A stretch of DNA of 13,968 nucleotides from NCBI GenBank assembly GCA_018333775.1, contig JAGXSO010000138.1, positions 1-13,968 of the forward strand, in the 5' to 3' direction. Shown here one piece after another: positions 6,828 to 13,543 of this stretch. The notes below the pieces were generated by a model, which saw only the letters and a program-made list of their open reading frames with translations, was not told where the DNA came from and did not search any database. The position numbers and the translations under genes were made by a program. This DNA comes from Truepera sp. (lineage in GTDB: Bacteria > Deinococcota > Deinococci > Deinococcales > Trueperaceae). Position 1 is the first letter of the stretch. Every line of letters starts with the position of its first letter.

Positions 6828-6872
6828 GGTAGCCTAACGCTTTAGCTGCTGGCGCTGGTGTAGTTGGCTACC
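6828..6872. terminator. Stem-loop at the DUF72/ABC permease convergence
   Basis: GGTAGCC (6828-6834) plus AAC (6836-6838) pairs with GTTGGCTACC (6863-6872), giving 10 bp with a single-base bulge and a 24-base loop. It begins right after the DUF72 stop codon and spans the stop of the convergent ABC permease. It may serve as a two-way 3' end structure. There is no T-run on either side, so intrinsic termination is unproven. Confidence 0.3.
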
Positions 6873-7627
6873 GCCAGACGCCAGAAGGTGTGACTTGCTA
6901 ACAGCAGCAGCGCGGCTAGGCCGATGCCGGCCAGGGCTAAGCCCGGCTCCAGGCGTCCTACCGCGGCTGAGGCCGGCACGGTGGTGACGAAAGCAATCGG
7001 TATCACGATCGTCAAGAGTAGCCGCGCCCAGTTGGGGAAAGCGCTGACCGGGAAGCGCCCGGCCTGGAAGAAGGCGTTAAACAGCTCGCTGATGTTTTCC
7101 ACCTTGACCAGCCAGAAGGCGGTGGTAATCAGCATGAACCAGATGGCGTAGATCAACACCGCACCGCAGCTGAGCATGACTCCGGTCAGCAGCAGTGAAG
7201 TGAGGCTCAGCCCGCCGGTCTGCGTCATGCCGTAAAGCAGGAGGCCGAGGCCCAAGATAAGCTGCGGCAGCATCCATACCCGCAGGTAGCGAAACGACAC
7301 CAAAAACCGCGCGCTGATCGGCTTGAGCAGAAAAAAATCCATAGCGCCGGTGCGGATATACTCGGGCACGCGGTTGAGATTGGGGTAGAGCAAAATGTCG
7401 ATCAGCGCCTCCATGATCATGAAGATGCCGTAGAGCGTGAGCACTTCTATAAATGTCCAGCCGCCCAGGCTCGCGGTGTTGCCGAACATGGTGACGATAA
7501 TCAGCAACCCCATTGCGGTAGCGATCAGCGAGTTAAAGATATTCAGCACAAAGTTGCCGCGGTACTCCAGCTCGAGCTGTAGCGAGTTGCCGGCAAAGAT
7601 GCCGAGCAGCTTAAAATAGCGCCTCAT
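6842..7627 (-). CDS. ABC-2 type permease, DUF990-like (second subunit)
   Basis: This 261-residue membrane protein resembles the DUF990/ABC-2 permease family (Pfam PF06182), the membrane half of exporters powered by a separate ATPase. About six hydrophobic segments are visible. The conserved stretch between the second and third of them contains an amphipathic segment with the RTGAMDFFLLKPIS pattern typical of the family (TG/LD..L.RP in relatives). The N-terminal half contains an LQLELEYRGNF segment seen in many members. It is the last gene of the operon, and its ATG at 7627 lies inside the 3' end of the Uma2 gene (17-base overlap), so translation is probably coupled. It would pair with the other permease (8224-9027) and the ATPase (9038-10036). 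The exported substrate is unknown; characterised relatives include viologen-type drug exporters. Confidence 0.88.
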   Translation of the reverse strand: MRRYFKLLGIFAGNSLQLELEYRGNFVLNIFNSLIATAMGLLIIVTMFGNTASLGGWTFIEVLTLYGIFMIMEALIDILLYPNLNRVPEYIRTGAMDFFLLKPISARFLVSFRYLRVWMLPQLILGLGLLLYGMTQTGGLSLTSLLLTGVMLSCGAVLIYAIWFMLITTAFWLVKVENISELFNAFFQAGRFPVSAFPNWARLLLTIVIPIAFVTTVPASAAVGRLEPGLALAGIGLAALLLLASHTFWRLAVANYTSASS

Positions 7628-8207
7628 GCAGCACCACCAGCGCGCGGTCGGGGAAGGCTAACGGTGCCAACGCCTGACCTACACCGGCTGTGGCAACCTC
7701 GCTATAGCCGGTCGATGTCGGTTGGCGATAGACCTCGACTAGCTTCGCCTCGAGGTTGATCAGCCAGAGCTCGAGAACATTCGACCGCGCGTAAAGCGCC
7801 AGTTTCTGGGTTTTGTCGTAGGTGAGCGTGGATTTGCTCACCTCAACCAAGAGCAGCACATCGGCGGGGGTCGGATGAGCCTTAGTGTAGAAGTCCTCAC
7901 GGTACTTCAGGATGGCGATATCGGGCTCGACGAAGTCGTGTTGGCTAAGGTAGACAGGATCTTGCGTGCTGACAATCGCCTCTCCCCCATAGCACCGCTC
8001 TAACATCTTGCTGAGATATTTCACGATCCCGGCGTGCTCGCTGCTAGGTGGCGTCATCTCGTATAACTCCCCGTCGATCAGTTCGACCCGCGCCCGCTCG
8101 ACGATAAACCCCGCCCGTACCAGCGCGTACAGCTCGTCGACCGTCAGCTTACGCCGTTTGGCGCCCGAGTCGGAAATAACAGGCGGCTTTACAGCTTGGA
8201 TTGCCAT
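7611..8207 (-). CDS. Uma2-family PD-(D/E)XK putative endonuclease
   Basis: This is a member of the Uma2/DUF820 family, predicted PD-(D/E)XK nucleases abundant in cyanobacteria, Chloroflexota and Deinococcota, with no settled biological role. In the 198 residues an N-terminal helical part carries LTVDELYAL (21-29) and VELIDGELYEM (41-51). The nuclease core is complete: EPD at 94-96, then VEVSKSTLTYDKTQK with E122 and K135 as likely metal and catalytic residues. It lies inside the ABC exporter operon, 16 bases after one permease gene, and overlaps the next permease start by 17 bases. Such tight packing implies co-expression with the transporter. Whether it works with the exporter or is a mobile gene that landed without breaking the operon cannot be told from this sequence. 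Confidence 0.9.
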   Translation of the reverse strand: MAIQAVKPPVISDSGAKRRKLTVDELYALVRAGFIVERARVELIDGELYEMTPPSSEHAGIVKYLSKMLERCYGGEAIVSTQDPVYLSQHDFVEPDIAILKYREDFYTKAHPTPADVLLLVEVSKSTLTYDKTQKLALYARSNVLELWLINLEAKLVEVYRQPTSTGYSEVATAGVGQALAPLAFPDRALVVLHEALF

Positions 8208-8223
8208 GACCTCAGCTTAGCAT

Positions 8224-9027
8224 TCAGGCCCCTACCGCCCCGTAACGCTTAAGCCCCTGCCGCCACAACAGCCAGCGCAAGCCCACGAACACCGCCACCC
8301 ACAGCGCCTGCACCATCAGCCCGTGATAGAGCTCCCATCCCGACACCTGCCCCAGCAAGACCTGCACCGGAAAATCGATCAGATACGGGAACGGGGTGAA
8401 GGCGATGACGCGCTGCACCGCTTCGGGGTAGAGACTAAGGGGGGCCAACATGCCGCTTAAGCCAAAATAGAGGGCAAACCAGACCTGCTCCAAACCCAGT
8501 ACCCGATCGAACCAGAAGGTCAGCAGCCCAAAGCTGTACTGCTGGCAGAAGCGGATCACCCAGGCGGCGCTCAGCGCCAATATGAAGGCCAACACGCTGC
8601 TTGGGGCTAGCTCGAGCCGCGCCCCGGTGAGCCAGAAACCCAAAGCCAGCGGCGGGATTAGCAGGGGGATGCGCACTACCTTCCCAGCTAGGTGGTCCAT
8701 AGCGTGCTCCCAGAAGGGGTCGAGCGGGCGGAGCAGTTTGGGAGATAGCTCACCCAGGCGGATTTGCCGGTCTAGCTCCCAGATCACCCACGCCACGGTC
8801 ATCTGGCGCACGAAAAAGACCATCAAGAAGTAGGCGGCAAAGTCACCGGCGCTAAAGCCCCCTACCGGCCCGGCCTCAGCCAGGCTGATCCAGATGAACA
8901 TCATGATGATGGGCAGCGAGCCCGAGATCATCCAGATCACGATCTCGGCGCGGTACGCGGTCATCACCGCCAACGAGCGGGCAAACAGCGCCCTGGTAAC
9001 GCGCCAAAAGTACGACATACCGCTCAT
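8224..9027 (-). CDS. ABC-2 type permease (first subunit)
   Basis: This 267-residue polytopic membrane protein of the ABC-2/DUF990 type has an N-terminal cytoplasmic helix followed by six predicted hydrophobic segments. The stretch IRLGELSPKLLRPLDPFWEH (about 88-107) is the conserved cytoplasmic loop of this family, the counterpart of RTGAMDFFLLKPIS in the partner permease. It starts at ATG 9027, 10 bases after the ATPase stop, with GGGG just upstream; a second ATG three codons in (9018) is an alternative. It is expected to form a heterodimer with the other permease and be driven by the ATPase. The two permeases are clearly related in layout but diverged, as usual for these three-component exporters. 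Confidence 0.9.
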   Translation of the reverse strand: MSGMSYFWRVTRALFARSLAVMTAYRAEIVIWMISGSLPIIMMFIWISLAEAGPVGGFSAGDFAAYFLMVFFVRQMTVAWVIWELDRQIRLGELSPKLLRPLDPFWEHAMDHLAGKVVRIPLLIPPLALGFWLTGARLELAPSSVLAFILALSAAWVIRFCQQYSFGLLTFWFDRVLGLEQVWFALYFGLSGMLAPLSLYPEAVQRVIAFTPFPYLIDFPVQVLLGQVSGWELYHGLMVQALWVAVFVGLRWLLWRQGLKRYGAVGA

Positions 9028-9037
9028 AACCCCACCA

Positions 9038-10036
9038 TCAACCGCTCTCTATGGCCGCGGTGAAGCTACTCTTACCGGCCAGCACCCGCCCGATTACCTC
9101 TTCGATGGGGACCTCCTCGATGCCGATATCGTCGATGGGCAGTTCGTCTAGCAGTTTGGCGGCCAGCCGCGCTACCTCCTGACGAGGCACCAATAGCTCG
9201 GCCTGGAGCTGCTCTTGTGCGCGCACCGTAGCGTAGCGGCTGAGGCTGGCGGCATCGACCGGCTGGCGGAGCCGTAGCTTGAGCACCTTCTGCGGCGCCA
9301 TCCGCTCGACTAAGGCCCGAAAGTCGCCGTCAAAGACCAGCTTCCCCTGGTCGATCACCAGGATGCGCCGGGCCAGCGCGGTCACGTCGGCCATGTAGTG
9401 GCTGGTCAGGATCACCGTGGCGCCGTAGCGCGCATTGTACTCGGCTATGAAGTCGCGCACCGCCTGCTGCATGTTGACATCTAGCCCGATAGTCGGCTCG
9501 TCCAAAAAGAGCACCTTGGGCTGATGGAGCAAGGCTGCGGCCAGCTCGCACTTCATCCGCTCACCGAGGCTCAGCTTGCGCACCTGCTTATTGAGCAGCC
9601 CGTCGAGCGCTAGCAGCTCGCTCAGCTCAGCCACGCGCTGCCGATAGACTGCGTCGGGGATGTTATAGATAGCCTGGTTGACCAAGAACGAGTCGGCAGC
9701 TGAGAGGTCCCAGTCGAGCTGCTGTTTCTGGCCCATGACCAGCGTGATGGTGGTTAAAAAGGCGCGCTGGCGGCGCTTAGGGACAAAGTCGGCCACCGTG
9801 ACCTGGCCTGAGGTGGGGTGGAGTAGCCCGGAGAGCATCTTGAGGGTGGTGGTCTTGCCGGCGCCGTTAGCCCCTAAAAAGCCGACTACCTCGCCTGGGG
9901 CGATTTTAAAGGAGACTTCTTCGACCGCTCTGACGGTGCGGTTGCGACGACGCACGAAAGCCCGGAGGCTGCCGAGTAGCCCCGGCTCCTTTTCGTGAAT
10001 CTGATAGTGCTTGCTGAGGCGCTCGACCGTTATCAC
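9038..10036 (-). CDS. ABC transporter ATP-binding protein (ABC-2 exporter)
   Basis: This cytoplasmic ATPase powers the two ABC-2 permeases encoded downstream. All nucleotide-binding motifs are present in its 332 residues: Walker A GANGAGKT at 55-62, Q-loop around 103, signature LSLGER at 155-160, Walker B VLFLDE at 175-180 followed by the D-loop, and the H-loop histidine at 213. About 100 residues follow the core, as in drug-exporter and DUF990-linked ATPases. An N-terminal extension with a basic RAFVRRRNR stretch precedes the core, typical of the exporter subfamily that includes NodI/ViaA-like and teichoic-acid-type ATPases. The start is a GTG at 10036, with no good Shine-Dalgarno. A TAAACT box six bases upstream suggests a leaderless mRNA and marks this as the first gene of the four-gene operon. 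Confidence 0.95.
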   Translation of the reverse strand: MITVERLSKHYQIHEKEPGLLGSLRAFVRRRNRTVRAVEEVSFKIAPGEVVGFLGANGAGKTTTLKMLSGLLHPTSGQVTVADFVPKRRQRAFLTTITLVMGQKQQLDWDLSAADSFLVNQAIYNIPDAVYRQRVAELSELLALDGLLNKQVRKLSLGERMKCELAAALLHQPKVLFLDEPTIGLDVNMQQAVRDFIAEYNARYGATVILTSHYMADVTALARRILVIDQGKLVFDGDFRALVERMAPQKVLKLRLRQPVDAASLSRYATVRAQEQLQAELLVPRQEVARLAAKLLDELPIDDIGIEEVPIEEVIGRVLAGKSSFTAAIESG

Positions 10037-10042
10037 CCTACT

Positions 10043-10048
10043 AGTTTA
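10043..10048 (-). promoter_or_regulatory. -10 box for leaderless ABC operon mRNA
   Basis: On the minus strand TAAACT is followed by exactly six bases and then the GTG start of the ATPase gene. This matches the TANNNT-to-start spacing of leaderless genes in Deinococcus. No good -35 box is seen at 17 bases. Confidence 0.4.
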
Positions 10049-10120
10049 CCCACCACACCACACCGCGCGTCGCTTACCAAGTCATTAGCATCACAAGAAA
10101 AACGAGCGTGCTTGCCAAAA

Positions 10121-10528
10121 CTAGACAGCTCGCAGCTCGAGACCGATAGCCTGCAAGTGTGCGAAGTCGTCAGGGTTACGGGTGTATAGCGGTAGATTGT
10201 TTGCCAGCGCAATAGCGGCGATGAGCAGGTCAACAGCCCGCGCCCCCCTAGGGTTGCGGTTCGCAGCGCGCGTAGCGGCGTATACGCGCCCGTAGGCTCG
10301 CGCTGCCGCGTCATCGAACGGCAGGGGATCAAAAAGCGCTTCTATGAGCTGAAGCCTTTCCTGACGGCGGGCACGCTCGGCCTCGTCAGCTGTGGCGTGC
10401 GGACCGGCAGCAAGTTCAGCTAGGGTCAGGGCCGAAATGGCCAGCTCTGCAGGAAGCTTATCGGCAGCAACCCGACCCAGGTCGATGACGACCGAGGTGT
10501 CGAGCAGGCCTCGAGAAGAGACGGGCAT
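10121..10528 (-). CDS. VapC-like PIN-domain toxin ribonuclease
   Basis: PIN-domain toxins of type II systems cut RNA with a Mg2+ site formed by conserved acidic residues. From the ATG at 10528 the protein has 135 residues and opens MPVSSRGLLDTSV, the classical first strand, with D10. E38 in the TLAELAAG segment, D100 in AVDLLIAA and D120/D121 in YTRNPDDF complete the catalytic quartet, so the toxin looks active. A TTG at 10549 overlaps the antitoxin stop codon and would add seven residues; I prefer the ATG because actinobacterial-type VapC proteins begin close to the RGLLDTSV strand. It lies immediately downstream of its antitoxin gene, the usual order. The target RNA is unknown. Confidence 0.92.
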   Translation of the reverse strand: MPVSSRGLLDTSVVIDLGRVAADKLPAELAISALTLAELAAGPHATADEAERARRQERLQLIEALFDPLPFDDAAARAYGRVYAATRAANRNPRGARAVDLLIAAIALANNLPLYTRNPDDFAHLQAIGLELRAV

Positions 10529-10545
10529 TGCTGGTTTAGCGGGAT

Positions 10546-10797
10546 TCAAGCGCGGGGTGTGAAATCTTGGTCGAGAATCTCGTCTACCTCGCTGCGGAAC
10601 CGATCGGCATCAACGGGCGGGGCGTTCTCAAACGCCCTTAGCAACCCGGCCTGGCTGACGAACTGCCTGCGTACCGGCCTTAGTTCACCCACCATCACGC
10701 CGCCCCTGGTGATGATGAAGGCCTCGCCACGGTCGAGCGCGCGCATGATCTCGGCGCTGTTGTTGCGAAGTTCGCGCTGGTTGATAACTCGGGCCAC
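10546..10797 (-). CDS. Phd/YefM-type antitoxin
   Basis: This is the antitoxin partner of the PIN toxin: it blocks the toxin and represses its own operon. The 83 residues open MARVINQRELRNNSAEIM, the hallmark N-terminal fold of the Phd/YefM family, and continue through FIITRGGVMVGELRPV. The acidic, low-complexity C-terminal part (about 55-83) is the expected toxin-binding tail. I place the start at the GTG at 10797, because family members begin two or three residues before VINQRE and a -10 box lies six bases upstream. An ATG six codons earlier (10815) falls in the centre of the operator palindrome and upstream of the predicted transcript start. The gene is tightly linked to vapC, and a perfect palindrome covers its promoter. 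Confidence 0.92.
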   Translation of the reverse strand: MARVINQRELRNNSAEIMRALDRGEAFIITRGGVMVGELRPVRRQFVSQAGLLRAFENAPPVDADRFRSEVDEILDQDFTPRA

Positions 10798-10803
10798 AAA
10801 GGG

Positions 10804-10832
10804 AGTGTAGCACATGTGCTACAAAGGTGCAA
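10804..10832 (-). promoter_or_regulatory. Toxin-antitoxin promoter with overlapping operator
   Basis: On the minus strand TTGCAC (10827-10832), a 17-bp spacer and TACACT (10804-10809) form a promoter; TG one base before the -10 makes it an extended -10. The perfect 18-bp palindrome TGTAGCACATGTGCTACA (10806-10823) covers part of the -10 and most of the spacer. The GTG start of the antitoxin gene is six bases downstream of the -10, so the mRNA is predicted to be leaderless. A dimeric antitoxin bound here would block RNA polymerase, the known autoregulation mode of such operons. Confidence 0.75.
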
Positions 10833-10929
10833 GCTTGATGAGGCACTTCGCAGTTTAAGCATGGCGCGTAACGTATTTGAAGCGGCTGCTACCGCGCTGA
10901 GGCTCCGTCCAGACTGGTGTAAAGCCGCC

Positions 10930-11484
10930 TTATCGCGAGGCGCTACGCCGCCACGCCCCCCAGGCGCGATGCCGCCCCCGTAGCCACGCCTCGTGGTACT
11001 CCAGGCAGGTGAGCCCGCTTAAGAGCGCCGGGAGTTCGCCCTCGTGCCAGTAGTGCTCAGGGCTCGAGCCCTTCCGCTCTGCCTCGGTAACCGTGAACCC
11101 CTCGACCAGCAACAGCCCGCCGGAGGTCAAGCGCTCAGCCAGGCGCGGCAGCAGCGGCACTGCCTTGAAGTAGGTCATGACGATACCGGCAAAGGGGCCA
11201 ACCGGGAGGGCTACGTCCGGCTGCTCCAGGTCACAGGCTAGCGGGGTAACCGGCAAGCCGGTCCGGTGCGCCTTAGCCGCAACGTGGGCCAGAGCCACCG
11301 GGCTGCGCTCCAAAATGGTCACTGGATGCCCTAAACGCGCCAGATAGAAAGCGTTACGCCCCAACCCGCCTGCTAGCTCGAGCAGCGGTCCTGCCGGAAT
11401 GCGCTTCCCCCAGCGCCGCACCACCCGCGCCGGTTGGGTGGGGCCGGTGTACTCCTGGTAGTAGCGATCCCAGTCGCGGGGCAT
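10930..11484 (-). CDS. TehB-like SAM-dependent methyltransferase
   Basis: This is a class I S-adenosylmethionine-dependent methyltransferase, 184 residues and likely cytoplasmic. Motif I is LLELAGGLGRN (34-44), with the acidic ribose-binding residue E59 at the end of the second strand (VTILERSP). The later strand SGGLLLVEGFT and the segment SSPEHYWHEGEL resemble the TehB/tellurite-resistance methyltransferase group, whose members methylate oxyanions, thiols or other small molecules. The substrate is not deducible. Its ATG abuts the stop codon of the MFS transporter (TAAATG, no intervening base), so the two are co-transcribed and probably translationally coupled. A transporter paired with a small-molecule methyltransferase suggests detoxification, but this is inference. 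Confidence 0.85.
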   Translation of the reverse strand: MPRDWDRYYQEYTGPTQPARVVRRWGKRIPAGPLLELAGGLGRNAFYLARLGHPVTILERSPVALAHVAAKAHRTGLPVTPLACDLEQPDVALPVGPFAGIVMTYFKAVPLLPRLAERLTSGGLLLVEGFTVTEAERKGSSPEHYWHEGELPALLSGLTCLEYHEAWLRGRHRAWGAWRRSASR

Positions 11485-12618
11485 TTAACCGCGCCCGCGC
11501 CGGATGATCAGGGCAACGCCCAGGCAGGCCAGCGTCGAGAGCGTAAGCAGGCTGGGGATGATAGCGGTGGAGGTTGCTTCGATCGCCAAGCCGATCAGCG
11601 GAGGGATTACTACCCCGCCGAAGTTAGCGCTGGCAATCGCAATCGAGGAGACCTGGGCGGCCTTGGCGCGATAGACCTGCTGGAGCCAGGCCAGGCCGGT
11701 AGGGAAGATGGGGGCTAAAAACAGCCCGGCTAGCCCGTAGCCGAGCGGAGCCAGTGGTGTGGCGTGGGTGAGCGCCAGCGCCGCGCTGCCCAGCATAGCT
11801 GCGATGATCACCACGCGCGGCGCACTAAAGCGGATGCTGATCGGCACCGCCAGCAGCCGCCCCACCGTCAGCGCGCCCCAGAACAGCGCCGTAACGCTGG
11901 CGGCCCCCGCCGGGCCCAGGCTGTTGGCCAAGTGAGTAGTCGACCAGGTGCCCGTACCGACCTCGCTGCCGACGTAGAGAAAATAGAGCAGCACGAAGCC
12001 TAGTAGTGGCCACAGAGCGCTCACGGAGGTATCGGGGCTTGTGCTGGGCGCTTCAGGCTCAGCCAACTTGGCCAGCAGCACCAGCAACAGAGCCGCTGCC
12101 ACCGCGCTGAGCAGGAAGGGAAGGCGGTAGTTAGGCAGGGTCAGCGCGATTAACAGCGGCCCCAGCACCGCACCCAAGCCATAGAGGGCGTTGAGCAGAT
12201 TAAGCGCCGCCGCGCCGCGCGCCCCGAAGCCCAGGCCGACCAGCACGTTCATGCCGATGCTAATGCCGCCAAAGCCCAGCCCGATAGCCAGCGCACCGCT
12301 GAGGGCTAGCGACCACAGCGGCGCTATGGCGACAGCGAGCGCCCCCAGCAGGAGCAACACCGCGCTGAGCGCCAACGAGCGGCGAAAGCCGAACCTGGGC
12401 ATAGCCAATCCGCCGCCGATAATGCCGATGATGGCACCGGCAAAGTGCGCACTCACCATCAGCCCGACCTGACCGGCTCCTAGCCCGAAGCTTTCGCGCA
12501 GCGCCGGGAAGGCCGGGCCGTACATGGCTTGTTGCGCTCCGATCAGGATAAAGCTCATAAAACCGGTCAGTAGCAGGTGGCGTTTTACCGGGTCTGTAGC
12601 AGCGGCGCGTAGTGACAT
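11485..12618 (-). CDS. MFS transporter
   Basis: This 377-residue protein is rich in hydrophobic helices, consistent with the 12-segment fold of the major facilitator superfamily. Landmarks include an ALRESFGLGAGQVGLM loop-helix region after the first segment, a GGGLAMPRFGFRR motif-A-like loop after the second (about 63-75), and a hydrophilic central loop rich in Pro, Ser and Thr around 190-205 separating two six-helix halves. The length is on the short side for MFS proteins. Substrate and direction cannot be read from sequence. No Shine-Dalgarno precedes the ATG at 12618; a TATGCT box nine bases upstream suggests a nearly leaderless mRNA. It is the first gene of a two-gene operon with the methyltransferase. 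Confidence 0.92.
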   Translation of the reverse strand: MSLRAAATDPVKRHLLLTGFMSFILIGAQQAMYGPAFPALRESFGLGAGQVGLMVSAHFAGAIIGIIGGGLAMPRFGFRRSLALSAVLLLLGALAVAIAPLWSLALSGALAIGLGFGGISIGMNVLVGLGFGARGAAALNLLNALYGLGAVLGPLLIALTLPNYRLPFLLSAVAAALLLVLLAKLAEPEAPSTSPDTSVSALWPLLGFVLLYFLYVGSEVGTGTWSTTHLANSLGPAGAASVTALFWGALTVGRLLAVPISIRFSAPRVVIIAAMLGSAALALTHATPLAPLGYGLAGLFLAPIFPTGLAWLQQVYRAKAAQVSSIAIASANFGGVVIPPLIGLAIEATSTAIIPSLLTLSTLACLGVALIIRRGRG

Positions 12619-12627
12619 GGCACTAGC

Positions 12628-12633
12628 AGCATA
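12628..12633 (-). promoter_or_regulatory. Possible -10 box for MFS operon
   Basis: TATGCT on the minus strand ends nine bases before the MFS ATG. With the usual 6-8 bases from -10 to start, the 5' UTR would be zero to three bases. No -35 box was recognised, and no Shine-Dalgarno is present. Confidence 0.35.
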
Positions 12634-12713
12634 CGTCAGCCGTAGCGCGGTGTGTGGCCTGTCGCTGCGTTCGCGGCGGCCATCATCTACACTGACCCCG
12701 GGAGAGAGCAGCT

Positions 12714-13340
12714 ATGGCAGATCAGCCGCGCCGTGGTAACAAGCACAGTGCAGTCGCATGGGGTTTGCTGCTAACGTTGTCCCTGAGCTGGGCGCATCAG
12801 GAGAACCCCCACCAGCTCGCGGGGAAGGTGCTCTGCCTCGACCCCTCGTCAATATGGATCGAGGCGGTGGCGCCAGTGCCGCTGGAGCCGCAGTCGGTGC
12901 GAGAGAGCATCGGTTTAAGCTTGCAGCGCCTGGGTGTTAAGCACGTGCAACGCGCCTCATGCCGGGGCCGGAGCGACTTCTTGCTAGCTACGGTGCAACT
13001 CTCTCCCGACCCCGGGCACGCTGAGGCGATTGCGTTTACCATCTCTTTGCAGGTCGGCGGCTATCTCGACCCCAGCGAACGGGGCTCCGAGCCGGAAGTT
13101 CCCGCGCCAGGCTACGGCTTTTTCGTGGCTGCGGTGCATTCACCCACCTGGGCCGAGATGCCGCTTAAGCCTTATCTACAGGAGCTCTTCAGGCTCATGA
13201 CCATTGATCTGGCCGCGTCGTGGTGGGAGGACAATCCACCTGTACCGGCGAGTCCCTACCGGCTGCCGCTGTTAGGTGTAGCGCTAGCAGCGGCGGCAGC
13301 GCTTGGTGCCTACGGTGTGCTCCGCTACCTGAGGCGCTAG
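12714..13340 (+). CDS. Exported, C-terminally membrane-anchored protein of unknown function
   Basis: I do not recognise a family. The 208-residue protein begins with a basic stretch (RRGNK) and a hydrophobic core AVAWGLLLTLSLSWA (13-27), consistent with a Sec signal peptide cleaved near residue 27 or a signal anchor. The middle, about 28-180, is soluble and acidic-to-neutral, with two cysteines (C41 and C83) that could form a disulfide outside the cytoplasm. A hydrophobic Ala/Leu/Gly helix at 184-205 is followed by RYLRR, a typical stop-transfer end. The predicted topology therefore puts the central domain outside and a short basic tail inside. GGGAG at 12700-12704 lies nine bases before the ATG. 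It is divergent from the MFS operon across a 95-base gap and lies upstream of another exported protein on the same strand. Confidence 0.8.
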   Translation: MADQPRRGNKHSAVAWGLLLTLSLSWAHQENPHQLAGKVLCLDPSSIWIEAVAPVPLEPQSVRESIGLSLQRLGVKHVQRASCRGRSDFLLATVQLSPDPGHAEAIAFTISLQVGGYLDPSERGSEPEVPAPGYGFFVAAVHSPTWAEMPLKPYLQELFRLMTIDLAASWWEDNPPVPASPYRLPLLGVALAAAAALGAYGVLRYLRR

Positions 13341-13347
13341 GGCTAGG

Positions 13348-13527
13348 CGCTCGCAGTAATGTGACGAATGTCCCACTAGCCAAGGAGCCTAGCAGTACAC
13401 TTGCCCCGTAAAACCCAGAGCCAGATCCTTGGCACGTCCTGCGCGATGGCTCGGAGGGTGGTGCGGCTATGTGAGGCGAGATATGTGAGGCAAGAGCTGT
13501 AGCTAATGTCCCTAGAACGCTCGCAGT
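13348..13527. repeat. Intergenic region with tandem and paired short repeats
   Basis: The roughly 200-base gap between the two exported-protein genes has no gene I can support. It contains a 14-nt tandem repeat (13468-13481 and 13482-13495), TATGTGAGGCGAGA then the same with one substitution. It also holds two copies each of CGCTCGCAGT (13348-13357, 13518-13527) and AATGTCCC (13367-13374, 13505-13512), arranged in opposite order near the two ends. These could be regulator-binding sites for the downstream gene; no clear promoter was recognised. Confidence 0.45.
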
Positions 13528-13543
13528 GAGAGGAGAGAGTAGC

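Noticed and set aside
6842..10036. Defence island or novel nuclease-transporter defence system
   Set aside because: Apart from the Uma2 gene and a nearby VapBC-like pair there are no defence genes, integrases or mobile ends; the operon reads as an ordinary ABC-2 exporter with one extra gene.
10798..10815. ATG at 10815 as the antitoxin start
   Set aside because: It falls in the middle of the perfect operator palindrome and upstream of the predicted transcript start; the GTG at 10797 fits the Phd/YefM N-terminus.
13341..13543. Small gene in the gap between the two exported-protein genes
   Set aside because: No frame with a supported start, ribosome site and plausible composition was found; only short repeats are visible.
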